A stretch of DNA of 9,607 bases from Campylobacterota bacterium (GTDB taxonomy: Bacteria > Campylobacterota > Campylobacteria > Campylobacterales > Sulfurovaceae): positions 1-9,607 of the forward strand of contig JAUVCL010000073.1 in assembly GCA_030595845.1 (NCBI GenBank), read 5' to 3'. This document shows, one piece after another, positions 1 to 5,793 of the stretch. The notes beneath the pieces are model-generated. The model was not told where the DNA came from, did no database searches, and was given only the letters and a program-made list of their open reading frames with translations. The translations under genes were made by a program, and so were the position numbers. Every line of letters starts with the position of its first letter. Within the stretch, counting starts at the first letter, position 1.

Positions 1-576
1 TTTGACTGTTCAAAGATCCTCTCTATGTATGTAGGGGAGAGTGAAAAGAATGTACGTAAGATCTTTGATGATTTTAAAGAGTTAAGCAAAAAAGCAAAAG
101 TAAACCCCATACTGCTTTTAAATGAAGCAGATCAATTTTTAAGTTCCCGTACCGAAGGTCCGGGATCCTCAGCCGATAAAATGCACAACCAAATGCAAAA
201 TATTTTCCTCGAACAGATAGAAAAATTTGAAGGTATATTGATTGCTACGACCAATTTACTGGGTAACATTGACAAAGCTTTTTCAAGACGTTTTAATTAC
301 AAAATAGAATTTAAAAGACCAGGTAAAAAACAGCGTTTGAGACTCTGGCAGTTCATGCTCCCTGAAAATGCAGATTATGAAGAAGGTTTTGACATGACAG
401 AACTGGCCAAACATGACCTTACCGGAGGTCAGATCAATCTCATCATCAAAAATACAGCTTATAAAGTAGCTGTACGCGAAGAGAGTGTATTTGGCAATAA
501 AGACTTTTTAGAAGAGATAGAAAAAGAACTCGGCACCAGTTTTGAAGGGTCGAAGAGTATGGGGTTTAAAGTTTAA
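1..576 (+). CDS. AAA+ ATPase, C-terminal part (5' end outside window)
   Basis: The frame is open from base 1, so the gene starts upstream; the ATG at 25 is internal (Met of LSMYVGESEKNVRK). The visible part covers the second half of an AAA+ module. It shows the YVGESEKNVRKIF segment typical of 26S-protease/FtsH-like AAA domains, a Walker B strand ILLLNEAD, a sensor 1 ATTN, an arginine-finger region AFSRRF, and the helical lid with a sensor-2-like LTGGQINLIIKNTA. Walker A lies off the left edge. The first acidic residue of Walker B is replaced by Asn (NE instead of DE), which is seen in some AAA subfamilies and keeps the catalytic Glu. The substrate is not identifiable from this fragment. No transmembrane segment is visible. 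The gene ends 73 bp before the restriction gene; nothing links the two functionally. Confidence 0.85.
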   Translation, partial: FDCSKILSMYVGESEKNVRKIFDDFKELSKKAKVNPILLLNEADQFLSSRTEGPGSSADKMHNQMQNIFLEQIEKFEGILIATTNLLGNIDKAFSRRFNYKIEFKRPGKKQRLRLWQFMLPENADYEEGFDMTELAKHDLTGGQINLIIKNTAYKVAVREESVFGNKDFLEEIEKELGTSFEGSKSMGFKV

Positions 577-584
577 TATAGAAG

Positions 585-616
585 GTGGTCGGTTCAGTGA
601 CCACATGTGCTATAAT
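585..616 (+). promoter_or_regulatory. Hairpin plus extended -10 promoter before the Type IIG gene
   Basis: A 6-bp inverted repeat GTGGTC (585-590) / GACCAC (599-604) sits just after the AAA gene. It is followed by TGCTATAAT (608-616), a perfect extended -10 box. No good -35 is visible, which is usual for extended -10 promoters. A transcript would begin near 623 and leave about 27 nt before the ATG at 650. The hairpin lacks a U-tract, so it is not a convincing terminator. Confidence 0.45.
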
Positions 617-649
617 ATTTCAAACAAAATATATTAGGTATAAAACACC

Positions 650-1354
650 ATGACTCTTTTTCAAAACTCTGTACTACGTAACTATCTACAAAACATAAAT
701 AACCAAGAAATAGAAAAAGCCTTTGAAACTTACAAAAAAGAATTCCTCCCCAAAATAGCAAACATCAGAACCTCTAAAGAAGAACAGTATCAGTATGGAT
801 TTTTAGATGATCTTTTTGTAAAAGTGCTTGGTTATACGCTTAACCCGACACCAGACTATAATCTCATAGCAGAGCAGAAAAATCTAAGTGACTCCAAAAA
901 AGCAGATGGTGCGGTGCTTAAAGATGACAAGGTTATAGCAGTCATAGAACTAAAGTCAACCAAAACAAAGTCTATGGATAAGATAGTTAATCAAGCGTTT
1001 AACTATAAACATAGCCACCCAACATGTAAATACATCATTACTTCTAATTTTGAGAAGTTGCGTCTTTATGTGGAGCATTCAGACAAGTATGAAGCGTTTA
1101 ATCTCTTTGAACTTGATGAGCAGAGATTTACACTATTTTTTACACTTTTAAATAAAGAGAGCATTTTTGCTGATGTACCACTCACCCTTAAAAGTCAGTC
1201 TAAGCTGCAAGAAGAAAATATCTCTAATGAGCTTTACAAGAAGTATGCGACACTTAGAACGAATCTTTTTGATAATATCACTCAAAACAACCCTAGTATA
1301 GACAAACATATCTTGCTTGAGAAGACAGAGGGATCTTACCTCCCAATACCATAA
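650..1354 (+). CDS. Type IIG enzyme, N-terminal nuclease fragment
   Basis: This 234-residue fragment holds the endonuclease domain of the split Type IIG gene. YGFLDDLFVKVLGY (about 49-62) is the usual lead-in helix. A PD-(D/E)XK-like core follows with Asp86 in KKADGAV and Glu100-Leu-Lys102 in AVIELKST. QAFNYK and KYIITSNFEKLRLY (about 115-140) complete the nuclease fold. The last 11 residues or so (EGSYLPIP and neighbours) are out-of-frame sequence read across the deletion junction. The ATG at 650 has only a weak AGG about 11 nt upstream. Alone, the fragment lacks the methyltransferase and specificity domain and would probably be inactive or unstable. Confidence 0.75.
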   Translation: MTLFQNSVLRNYLQNINNQEIEKAFETYKKEFLPKIANIRTSKEEQYQYGFLDDLFVKVLGYTLNPTPDYNLIAEQKNLSDSKKADGAVLKDDKVIAVIELKSTKTKSMDKIVNQAFNYKHSHPTCKYIITSNFEKLRLYVEHSDKYEAFNLFELDEQRFTLFFTLLNKESIFADVPLTLKSQSKLQEENISNELYKKYATLRTNLFDNITQNNPSIDKHILLEKTEGSYLPIP

Positions 1355-1512
1355 AAGCTATCATCGATCACCATGATGGAGACATAGAAGACAGAGAACT
1401 TTGGCATTTTTACAAGATTTACTTTAACGCTATCAACAAAGGTAATGCCAAGTTAAAGATACCTGAGTATAACGGTGGACTCTTTGCTGAAGATACTTTA
1501 CTGGATAGTTTA

Positions 1513-3765
1513 GTGATTGATAAGCATGTACTTGACTCTTCGCCACTTTCACTGAGTGCGTATGATTTTAACTCAGACATAGATGTAAACATATTAGGAC
1601 ACATCTTTGAAAACTCACTCAACGACATAGAAGAACTCAAAGCTCGCATAGAAGATGCTGATTTTGATGCAAAGCAGTCTAAGCGTAAAAAAGATGGTGT
1701 GTTTTATACACCTGAGTACATCACCAAGTACATTGTTGACAATACTTTGGGTTCACTTTGTCAGGCTAAAAAAGAAGAATTACAACTAGACGATGTAGAT
1801 ATACTGATCCCTAAAAGTCCTAAAAAACTGAATAAGGGTCAGACCAAACAAAAAGAGGCACTTGAAGCATACCGTGAATATCTGCTAGGACTCAAGATAC
1901 TTGACCCTGCTTGTGGTTCGGGTGCATTTTTAAATCCGGCTTTGAATTATTTGTTGGAAGAGCATGACTTTATAGATGAGAGTATTAAAACACTTATGGG
2001 TGGTTCTGTACTTGGCTTGTATGATGTTAAAAAAGGCATTTTAGAGAACAACCTTTATGGTGTAGATATCAACGCAGAAGCAGTGGAGATAGCGAAGCTT
2101 TCTTTGTGGCTTCGTACTGTGGAGAGTGGACGAAAACTCAATAAACTTGCAGACAAGATAAAGGTGGGAAATTCACTTATAGATGACAAGTCTGTGGCTG
2201 AAGATGCTTTCGTGTGGGAAGAGGAGTTTGTTGAAGTGTTTGAGCAGGGTGGGTTTGATGTTGTGATTGGGAATCCTCCGTATATACGAGTTCAAGGATT
2301 GAAAGCCAATTATGAAGAAGAGGCTGAATATTATGAAAAACGATATCAATCAGCTGTGGGAAATTATGATATCTATGTCTTGTTTATGGAGAAGAGTTTT
2401 GCATTATTGAATAAAAAAGGTAAGTTAAGTTATATCTTGCCACATAAGTTTCTAATATCAGATTTTGGGAAAGGAATAAGAAGTTTCTTTTCTGAAAATA
2501 GAGCTGTAAATAGTTTATTACATTTTGGAAGTGAAATTGTTTTCAAGGAGGCTTCTACATATACTTGTATTATTACACTATCCCACAATAATAAAAATTT
2601 GTATTTTAAATCTCTAAAACTAGATGAAATATTTAATGAATTTGAATATGACTTTGTAAGTTATGAGAAATTAGATAGCAGTAAATGGAATTTGACAAAT
2701 CAAAAAATCACTAAAGTATTACAAAAAATTAATGAACAGCCTCTGAAAGTTAAAGATGTTTTTTCAAGAATATTTTCAGGTATTCAAACAAGTGGGGATA
2801 ATGTATATCTATTATTGCAGACAAAAGAGGGACTGTATTCAAAGGTACTTGATAGAATTGTAGAGATTGAAAATGGGTTATTGAAACCTATTTTAAAAGG
2901 AGATGATATTAGCCGATACAGAAGTCTTTCAAATAAATATTCTGTAATCTTTCCGTATCTACTAGAAAATAATAATGCTGAACCTATGAGTGAAGAGTAT
3001 ATACAAGATAATTTTCCACAAGGCTATCAGTATCTACAGGAAAATGAAGATTTTCTAAGAAATAGAGAAAAAGGAAAAATGGATAAAGAAGGATGGTTCT
3101 TATATATTTATCCAAAAGGACTGACTGTATTTGAACAACCAAAAATTATTGCTCCCGATATACTAAAAGGTATGAATTTAACCTATGATGATAAAAATTA
3201 TTGTGTTAAAGATGGTGCTTACGGTGTTTTATTAAATGAAGAGTTTAAAAAAGATTATAAACTATATTTGACTATTTTAAATTCTTCTATAATGTGGTTT
3301 TTTCTTAAAAATACAGGTAATGAATTAAGAGGTGGATATTTTAGATTTAAAACAAAGTATATAGAGCCTTTTCCTTTACCAAAGTTAGAAAAACTAGAAA
3401 ATAAAAAATTCTTTATAGAAAAAGCTGACATTATGCTTGAGCTAAACAAAATCTTCCAAAACAAAAAAACAAAATTCATAAAAAGAATAAAAGATAACTT
3501 CGACCTAGACAAACTCAGCAAAAAACTAGAAGCCTTCTACGAGTCAGACTTCAAAATATTCCTCAAAGAACTCAAAAAGAAAAAAGTAACCCTCACCCTC
3601 ATACAACAAGACGAATGGGAAGAGTATTTTGAGAGTTATCAGAAAGAACTATTGGAAATCAAAGCCAATATAGATGCAACTGATAAGCAGATAGATGAGA
3701 TGGTGTATGAGCTTTATGGGTTGAGTGATGATGAGGTGGCTGTGGTGGAGGGTGAAAATGGATAA
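1513..3765 (+). CDS. Type IIG enzyme, methyltransferase and specificity fragment
   Basis: The frame is open from 1321; the first possible initiator is GTG 1513, which has no Shine-Dalgarno and lies inside conserved sequence (upstream codons still read YNGGLFAED near 1470). Separate translation is therefore doubtful. Domains in order: FYTPEYITKYIVD (about 1700-1740); SAM-binding motif I DPACGSGAFL (1903-1932); motif II NNLYGVDINAEAVEIAKLSLWLRT; catalytic motif IV NPPY (2272-2283); then a long target-recognition region to about 3440 and a lysine-rich coiled-coil-like tail ending ELYGLSDDE. NPPY marks adenine N6 methylation. The target-recognition stretch is visibly more A+T-rich than the methyltransferase part. 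The stop TAA (3763-3765) overlaps the next gene's start by 8 bp. Confidence 0.75.
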   Translation: MIDKHVLDSSPLSLSAYDFNSDIDVNILGHIFENSLNDIEELKARIEDADFDAKQSKRKKDGVFYTPEYITKYIVDNTLGSLCQAKKEELQLDDVDILIPKSPKKLNKGQTKQKEALEAYREYLLGLKILDPACGSGAFLNPALNYLLEEHDFIDESIKTLMGGSVLGLYDVKKGILENNLYGVDINAEAVEIAKLSLWLRTVESGRKLNKLADKIKVGNSLIDDKSVAEDAFVWEEEFVEVFEQGGFDVVIGNPPYIRVQGLKANYEEEAEYYEKRYQSAVGNYDIYVLFMEKSFALLNKKGKLSYILPHKFLISDFGKGIRSFFSENRAVNSLLHFGSEIVFKEASTYTCIITLSHNNKNLYFKSLKLDEIFNEFEYDFVSYEKLDSSKWNLTNQKITKVLQKINEQPLKVKDVFSRIFSGIQTSGDNVYLLLQTKEGLYSKVLDRIVEIENGLLKPILKGDDISRYRSLSNKYSVIFPYLLENNNAEPMSEEYIQDNFPQGYQYLQENEDFLRNREKGKMDKEGWFLYIYPKGLTVFEQPKIIAPDILKGMNLTYDDKNYCVKDGAYGVLLNEEFKKDYKLYLTILNSSIMWFFLKNTGNELRGGYFRFKTKYIEPFPLPKLEKLENKKFFIEKADIMLELNKIFQNKKTKFIKRIKDNFDLDKLSKKLEAFYESDFKIFLKELKKKKVTLTLIQQDEWEEYFESYQKELLEIKANIDATDKQIDEMVYELYGLSDDEVAVVEGENG

Positions 3766-4249
3766 AAGTAGTATGATATATTTTTTGGCTATATATGGTG
3801 CTATTGTTGGAACAATTGCATTGATACTTAATTTTTTGAGATATCGACAAGCAGTGCATACTAATAGTGTGAAGTTGAAAGTAAATTACAAAAAAGTTAA
3901 AAATTTTAAAGAAAATATTATAAGTATGCAGAAAGGTTACGATCCCTTAACTGGTACAGGAGGTAGTCTTGCAAAAATATATGAGGTTGAAATTCAAAAC
4001 TTAGGTAGTGTTGTAGCATATATAGAAGAAGTTGGGATTGTATGTGATAATGGAGAAAAGCACATCGCTCTTGTTCGAGACCCTAGCTTTTCTTCTAGTC
4101 ATGTATTAACTACTATTTTAAATATAAAAGTAGATGAATTAAAACCTAAGTCAGCTCAAACGTTTTATCTATATTTGAATAAGAGTGAAGAGCTATTTGA
4201 GGCAAAGTATGCATATGTGGTTGATCAGACTGGAAAAGAATGGAAATAA
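3758..4249 (+). CDS. Small membrane-anchored protein of unknown function
   Basis: The start is ATG 3758, chosen because GGAGGG (3748-3753) sits 4 nt upstream; an in-frame ATG at 3725 lies within the preceding gene and would add an unlikely W-rich leader. The protein has 163 residues. Residues about 6-24 (MIYFLAIYGAIVGTIALIL) form one transmembrane helix followed by positive residues (RYR), so the rest is probably cytoplasmic by the positive-inside rule. The remainder is a mixed, beta-rich domain with no motif I recognise (IYEVEIQNLGSVVAYIEEVGIV, FYLYLNKSEELFEAKYAYV). The 8-bp overlap with the restriction gene suggests translational coupling and co-transcription, but a role in restriction is only an inference. 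It was not disrupted along with the upstream gene. Confidence 0.7.
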   Translation: MDKSSMIYFLAIYGAIVGTIALILNFLRYRQAVHTNSVKLKVNYKKVKNFKENIISMQKGYDPLTGTGGSLAKIYEVEIQNLGSVVAYIEEVGIVCDNGEKHIALVRDPSFSSSHVLTTILNIKVDELKPKSAQTFYLYLNKSEELFEAKYAYVVDQTGKEWK

Positions 4250-4275
4250 GAGAAAACTGTATTACAATCTTTTTT

Positions 4276-4450
4276 CTCGTTACACCTTTCCAAGGTGTAA
4301 TGCATATTTAAATGATAACTATCAAACTAAATTTTACTCCATCGTTAGATGCTAAATATGTTCATTCATATGCTAGCCACCTAGCGGTGTAACTTACTGA
4401 CATTGAGTTTGAGTTGAGGTATGCATTACGCCTCAGAGAGACGTAACGAG
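4276..4450 (+). repeat. 175-bp hairpin-bordered element, copy 1
   Basis: This is the first of four related elements in the same orientation. The left arm (4276-4309) and right arm (4417-4450) are imperfect inverted repeats beginning CTCGTTAC and ending GTAACGAG. Each arm also folds on itself: left TTACACCTT-TCC-AAGGTGTAA; right TTACGCCTC-AGA-GAGACGTAA. Inside are two further small hairpins, CATC-GTTA-GATG (4340-4351) and CACC-TAGC-GGTG. There is no coding capacity and no obvious target-site duplication. A T5 run precedes the left end. Confidence 0.85.
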
Positions 4451-4480
4451 GTAAGGTGTTTATGTGGTGGAGGGGAAATA

Positions 4481-4580
4481 GTAGGTTGGGGTGTTCTCTC
4501 CTCGACTTTAGCTTGCATAAGGAAAAAGCTTTATTTATCTATTGAACTTATACCGTCGGGGAGAGGACACCCCGACCTAC
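4481..4580. repeat. REPIN-like inverted pair with GTAG tetranucleotide
   Basis: The left arm (4481-4506) and right arm (4555-4580) are 26-nt inverted repeats matching at 23 positions, separated by 48 nt. All three differences are T on the left where the complement predicts C, so a plus-strand RNA could still pair fully with three U-G wobbles. Read outside-in, each arm is GTAG followed by a palindrome. The right arm, reverse-complemented, gives GTAG then GTCGGGG-TGTCCTCT-CCCCGAC with a perfect 7-bp stem. GTAG plus hairpin is the classic REP layout recognised by RAYT (Y1 tyrosine) transposases. The element is G+C-rich in an A+T-rich setting. No RAYT gene lies in the window. Confidence 0.7.
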
Positions 4581-4594
4581 AAAATAAACTTTTT

Positions 4595-4768
4595 CTCGTT
4601 ACACCTTTCCAAGGTGTAATGCATACTTAAATTATAACTATCAAATAAATTTTAATCCATTGTTAGATGGTAAATATATTCATTTCTATGTTAGCCACCT
4701 AGCGGTGTAATCGACTGACATTGAGTTTGAGTTGAAGTATGCATTACGCCTCAGAGAGACGTAACGAG
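4595..4768 (+). repeat. 174-bp hairpin-bordered element, copy 2
   Basis: The left arm (4595-4628) and the reverse complement of the right arm (4735-4768) agree at 28 of 34 positions, and all six differences are transitions. The internal stem reads CCATT-GTTA-GATGG, where a T-G pair replaces the C-G pair of copy 4. The copy is preceded by ACTTTTT and followed by GTAAAAAG, so the inverted symmetry extends into the flanks. Its interior is very close to that of copy 4. Confidence 0.85.
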
Positions 4769-4870
4769 GTAAAAAGAGCTTAGATTTGTCTATTTTCTAG
4801 TTATTCATTACTTTATGATAATGACGGATAAAATATTTTGTTCAGTACAAAATACCCACAATATCAAGTA

Positions 4871-4891
4871 AAAGTATGACAATCTGACATA
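4871..4891 (+). promoter_or_regulatory. 21-bp imperfect palindrome upstream of brnTA (shared motif, site 1)
   Basis: AAAGTATGACAATCTGACAT followed by A has half-sites TATGxCA and TGxCATA around a 3-bp centre. It recurs with one difference at 5656-5676 before the second toxin-antitoxin pair. The site lies about 77 bp upstream of brnT. It could be a regulator site or the residue of a mobile element; neither is shown. Confidence 0.4.
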
Positions 4892-4929
4892 CTCTTCCTT
4901 TAATAGTAAATAAAAAAGAGAGGATGGTT

Positions 4930-4968
4930 ATGGTATTGACAAAAAAATATAAAATCATTATAATATAA
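4930..4968 (+). CDS. Possible 12-codon leader ORF coupled to brnT
   Basis: ATG 4930 has GAGAGG (4918-4923) six bases upstream and encodes MVLTKKYKIIII. Its stop TAA (4966-4968) overlaps the brnT ATG as TAATG. brnT has no ribosome binding site of its own, so ribosomes ending here could restart on brnT if transcription began upstream of 4918. The ORF coincides with the strong promoter at 4936-4964, so it can only be read from a more distal start. It is very short and may be accidental. Confidence 0.3.
   Translation: MVLTKKYKIIII
4936..4964 (+). promoter_or_regulatory. Consensus sigma-70 promoter of brnTA
   Basis: TTGACA (4936-4941), a 17-bp spacer and TATAAT (4959-4964) match the consensus exactly. 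The -10 box ends three bases before the brnT ATG, so the transcript would start at or just inside the start codon. This predicts a leaderless or nearly leaderless toxin mRNA. Confidence 0.75.
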
Positions 4969-4972
4969 TGAT
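4954..4972. promoter_or_regulatory. Palindromic operator over the brnT -10 box and start codon
   Basis: ATCATTATA-A-TATAATGAT is a perfect 19-bp palindrome. It covers the -10 box and the brnT ATG, an ideal place for repression by the BrnA dimer or the BrnTA complex, which are known autoregulators in this family. The assignment to BrnA is inferred from position. Confidence 0.6.
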
Positions 4973-5264
4973 AAGTAAGATAAAGTTTTTATGGAATGAC
5001 AATAAAGCCCGAACAAATTTGATAAAGCATCAAATTTCATTTGAAGAAGCGAAAACTGTTTTTCAAGATGAAAATGCGCGTTTAATCTTGGATCCTGACC
5101 ATAGTGAAGAGGAAGAAAGGTTTATCTTGATTGGACTGAGTGTAAGTGCCAAAATACTAACTGTTGTTCATTGTCACAGAGATGATACATTAAATATACG
5201 GATTATTTCTGCAAGAAAGTCTACAAAGAAAGAACAAAAGCAATACAAGGAGTTTTTACTATGA
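4968..5264 (+). CDS. brnT: BrnT-family toxin (DUF497), type II toxin-antitoxin
   Basis: BrnT is a RelE-fold ribonuclease toxin that arrests translation and is held inactive by BrnA. The 98-residue protein has the usual length and motifs: IKFLWNDNKARTNLIKHQISFEEA (5-28), the block DHSEEEERFILIGLS (44-58), VVHCHRDD (66-73) and the basic end RIISARKSTKKEQKQY (78-93) typical of the family. ATG 4968 is the only initiator ahead of the conserved start. It has no Shine-Dalgarno and lies three bases after a perfect -10 box, so translation is leaderless, weak, or coupled to the short leader ORF. The stop overlaps the brnA start by four bases (ATGA), the standard toxin-first order of this family. The module sits between repeat copies 2 and 3. 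Confidence 0.93.
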   Translation: MISKIKFLWNDNKARTNLIKHQISFEEAKTVFQDENARLILDPDHSEEEERFILIGLSVSAKILTVVHCHRDDTLNIRIISARKSTKKEQKQYKEFLL

Positions 5265-5470
5265 AAAAAGAGTATGATTTTAGTAATTCAATACAAAACC
5301 CATATACAGAGAAAGTGAAAAAACAGATATCAATCAACATAGAAGTGGATACGATTGAGTACTTTAAAATACTTGCAAAAAAAGTAGGTATACCGTATCA
5401 AAACCTTATTAATTCATATTTGTCAGACTGTGCCCAGAAACATATCGAACCTAAGGTTCAGTGGAACTAA
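5261..5470 (+). CDS. brnA: BrnA-family antitoxin
   Basis: BrnA neutralises BrnT and represses the operon as a ribbon-helix-helix DNA-binding dimer. The 69-residue protein shows the family features: YDFSNSIQNPY (5-15, the toxin-facing segment), the beta-strand region KKQISINIEVDTIEYF (20-35), and helices GIPYQNLINSYLSDC (43-57), matching the usual GIPYQTLINxYLRDC pattern. The ATG is preceded by a perfect AAGGAG (5247-5252) at 8 nt and overlaps the brnT stop, so the antitoxin should be translated more strongly than the toxin. The likely operator is the palindrome at 4954-4972. Nothing appears truncated. Confidence 0.92.
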   Translation: MKKEYDFSNSIQNPYTEKVKKQISINIEVDTIEYFKILAKKVGIPYQNLINSYLSDCAQKHIEPKVQWN

Positions 5471-5482
5471 ACCTTACTTTTT

Positions 5483-5653
5483 TTCGTTACACCTTTCCAA
5501 GGTGTAATGCATACTTGAATCATAACTGTAAGTAAATTTTAATCCAGCATTAGATGGTAAATATACTCTTCCTGTACTGACCACCTAGCGGTGTAACCGA
5601 CTATATTTAGTTTGAGTTGAAGTATGCATTACGCCTCAGAGAGACGTAACGAG
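5483..5653 (+). repeat. 171-bp hairpin-bordered element, copy 3
   Basis: This is the most diverged copy. The first base of the CTCG end is T, and the middle is shorter and altered (CCAGC-ATTA-GATGG). The arm hairpins TTACACCTT-TCC-AAGGTGTAA and TTACGCCTC-AGA-GAGACGTAA are unchanged. It starts 12 bp after the brnA stop, behind a T7 run, and ends 2 bp before the second 21-bp palindrome. Confidence 0.85.
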
Positions 5654-5655
5654 GG

Positions 5656-5676
5656 AAAGTATGACAATATGACATA
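5656..5676 (+). promoter_or_regulatory. 21-bp imperfect palindrome upstream of the HigBA-like pair (shared motif, site 2)
   Basis: It matches 4871-4891 at 20 of 21 positions; the sequences beyond both ends are unrelated. Half-sites are TATGxCA / TGxCATA; it can also be read as two tandem 8-mers, TATGACAA and TATGACAT. It lies about 118 bp upstream of the toxin start. Confidence 0.4.
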
Positions 5677-5744
5677 TTTTTAAGCAACTTTTCTTCTTTG
5701 TGTTAAAGTTATTAGAATTCATTTTAAGGCTTTAATTGTGGGCA

Positions 5745-5785
5745 AAATATTAAAATATTTGGAAAAAGTTAACTTTTATGTTAAC
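5745..5785. promoter_or_regulatory. Operator/promoter region of the HigBA-like operon
   Basis: Three dyads are stacked before the toxin gene: AAATATT-AA-AATATTT (5745-5760), AAGTTAACTT (5766-5775) and TGTTAACA (5779-5786, last base just outside). The two GTTAAC cores are 12 bp apart, near one helical turn. A weak promoter, TTGGAA (5759-5764), 17 bp, TAACAT (5782-5787), overlaps them, so binding of the HTH antitoxin could repress transcription. The start would fall near the toxin ATG. The promoter boxes each match only 4 of 6 consensus bases. Confidence 0.45.
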
Positions 5786-5793
5786 ATTATAGT

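Larger units (their letters stand above)
650..3765 (+). pseudogene. Type IIG restriction-modification enzyme (Eco57I class), frameshifted
   Basis: Both frames together encode one Type IIG enzyme: N-terminal nuclease, helical connector, gamma-class N6-adenine methyltransferase, and C-terminal target-recognition region, about 1040 residues. Such enzymes cut DNA near an asymmetric site and methylate it from the same polypeptide. The reading frame switches from frame 2 to frame 1 around 1319-1354. The frame-2 text ends ...LLEKT then GSYLPIP-stop. Frame 1 resumes EDRGILPPNTIKAIIDHH directly over the same bases. Family members normally have a hydrophobic stretch (of the kind LLDRFLFILFA) between these two motifs, and it is absent here. 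This implies a deletion of 3n+1 bases (about 40), not a simple one-base error. The full enzyme should therefore not be made. All other motifs are intact, so the loss appears recent. A sequencing or assembly error is the alternative. Confidence 0.8.

Noticed and set aside
1513..1515. GTG as a genuine start of a separate methyltransferase gene.
   Set aside because: There is no Shine-Dalgarno, and conserved family sequence (EDRGILPPN, YNGGLFAED) continues upstream in the same frame.
1419..1649. Minus-strand open frame inside the Type IIG gene.
   Set aside because: It is a serine-rich shadow of the coding strand with no recognisable domain. The same applies to minus-strand frames at 3255-3521, 3659-3859, 7570-7752 and 8044-8238.
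4276..4309. Left hairpin of the elements as a rho-independent terminator.
   Set aside because: The T-run is on the wrong side: it precedes the hairpin on the plus strand, and no U-tract follows it in either reading direction that would fit.
4421..4630. Open frame of 69 codons on the plus strand.
   Set aside because: It lies wholly in repeat copy 1's end, the REPIN and the start of copy 2. It has no ribosome site and its codons are explained by the repeats.
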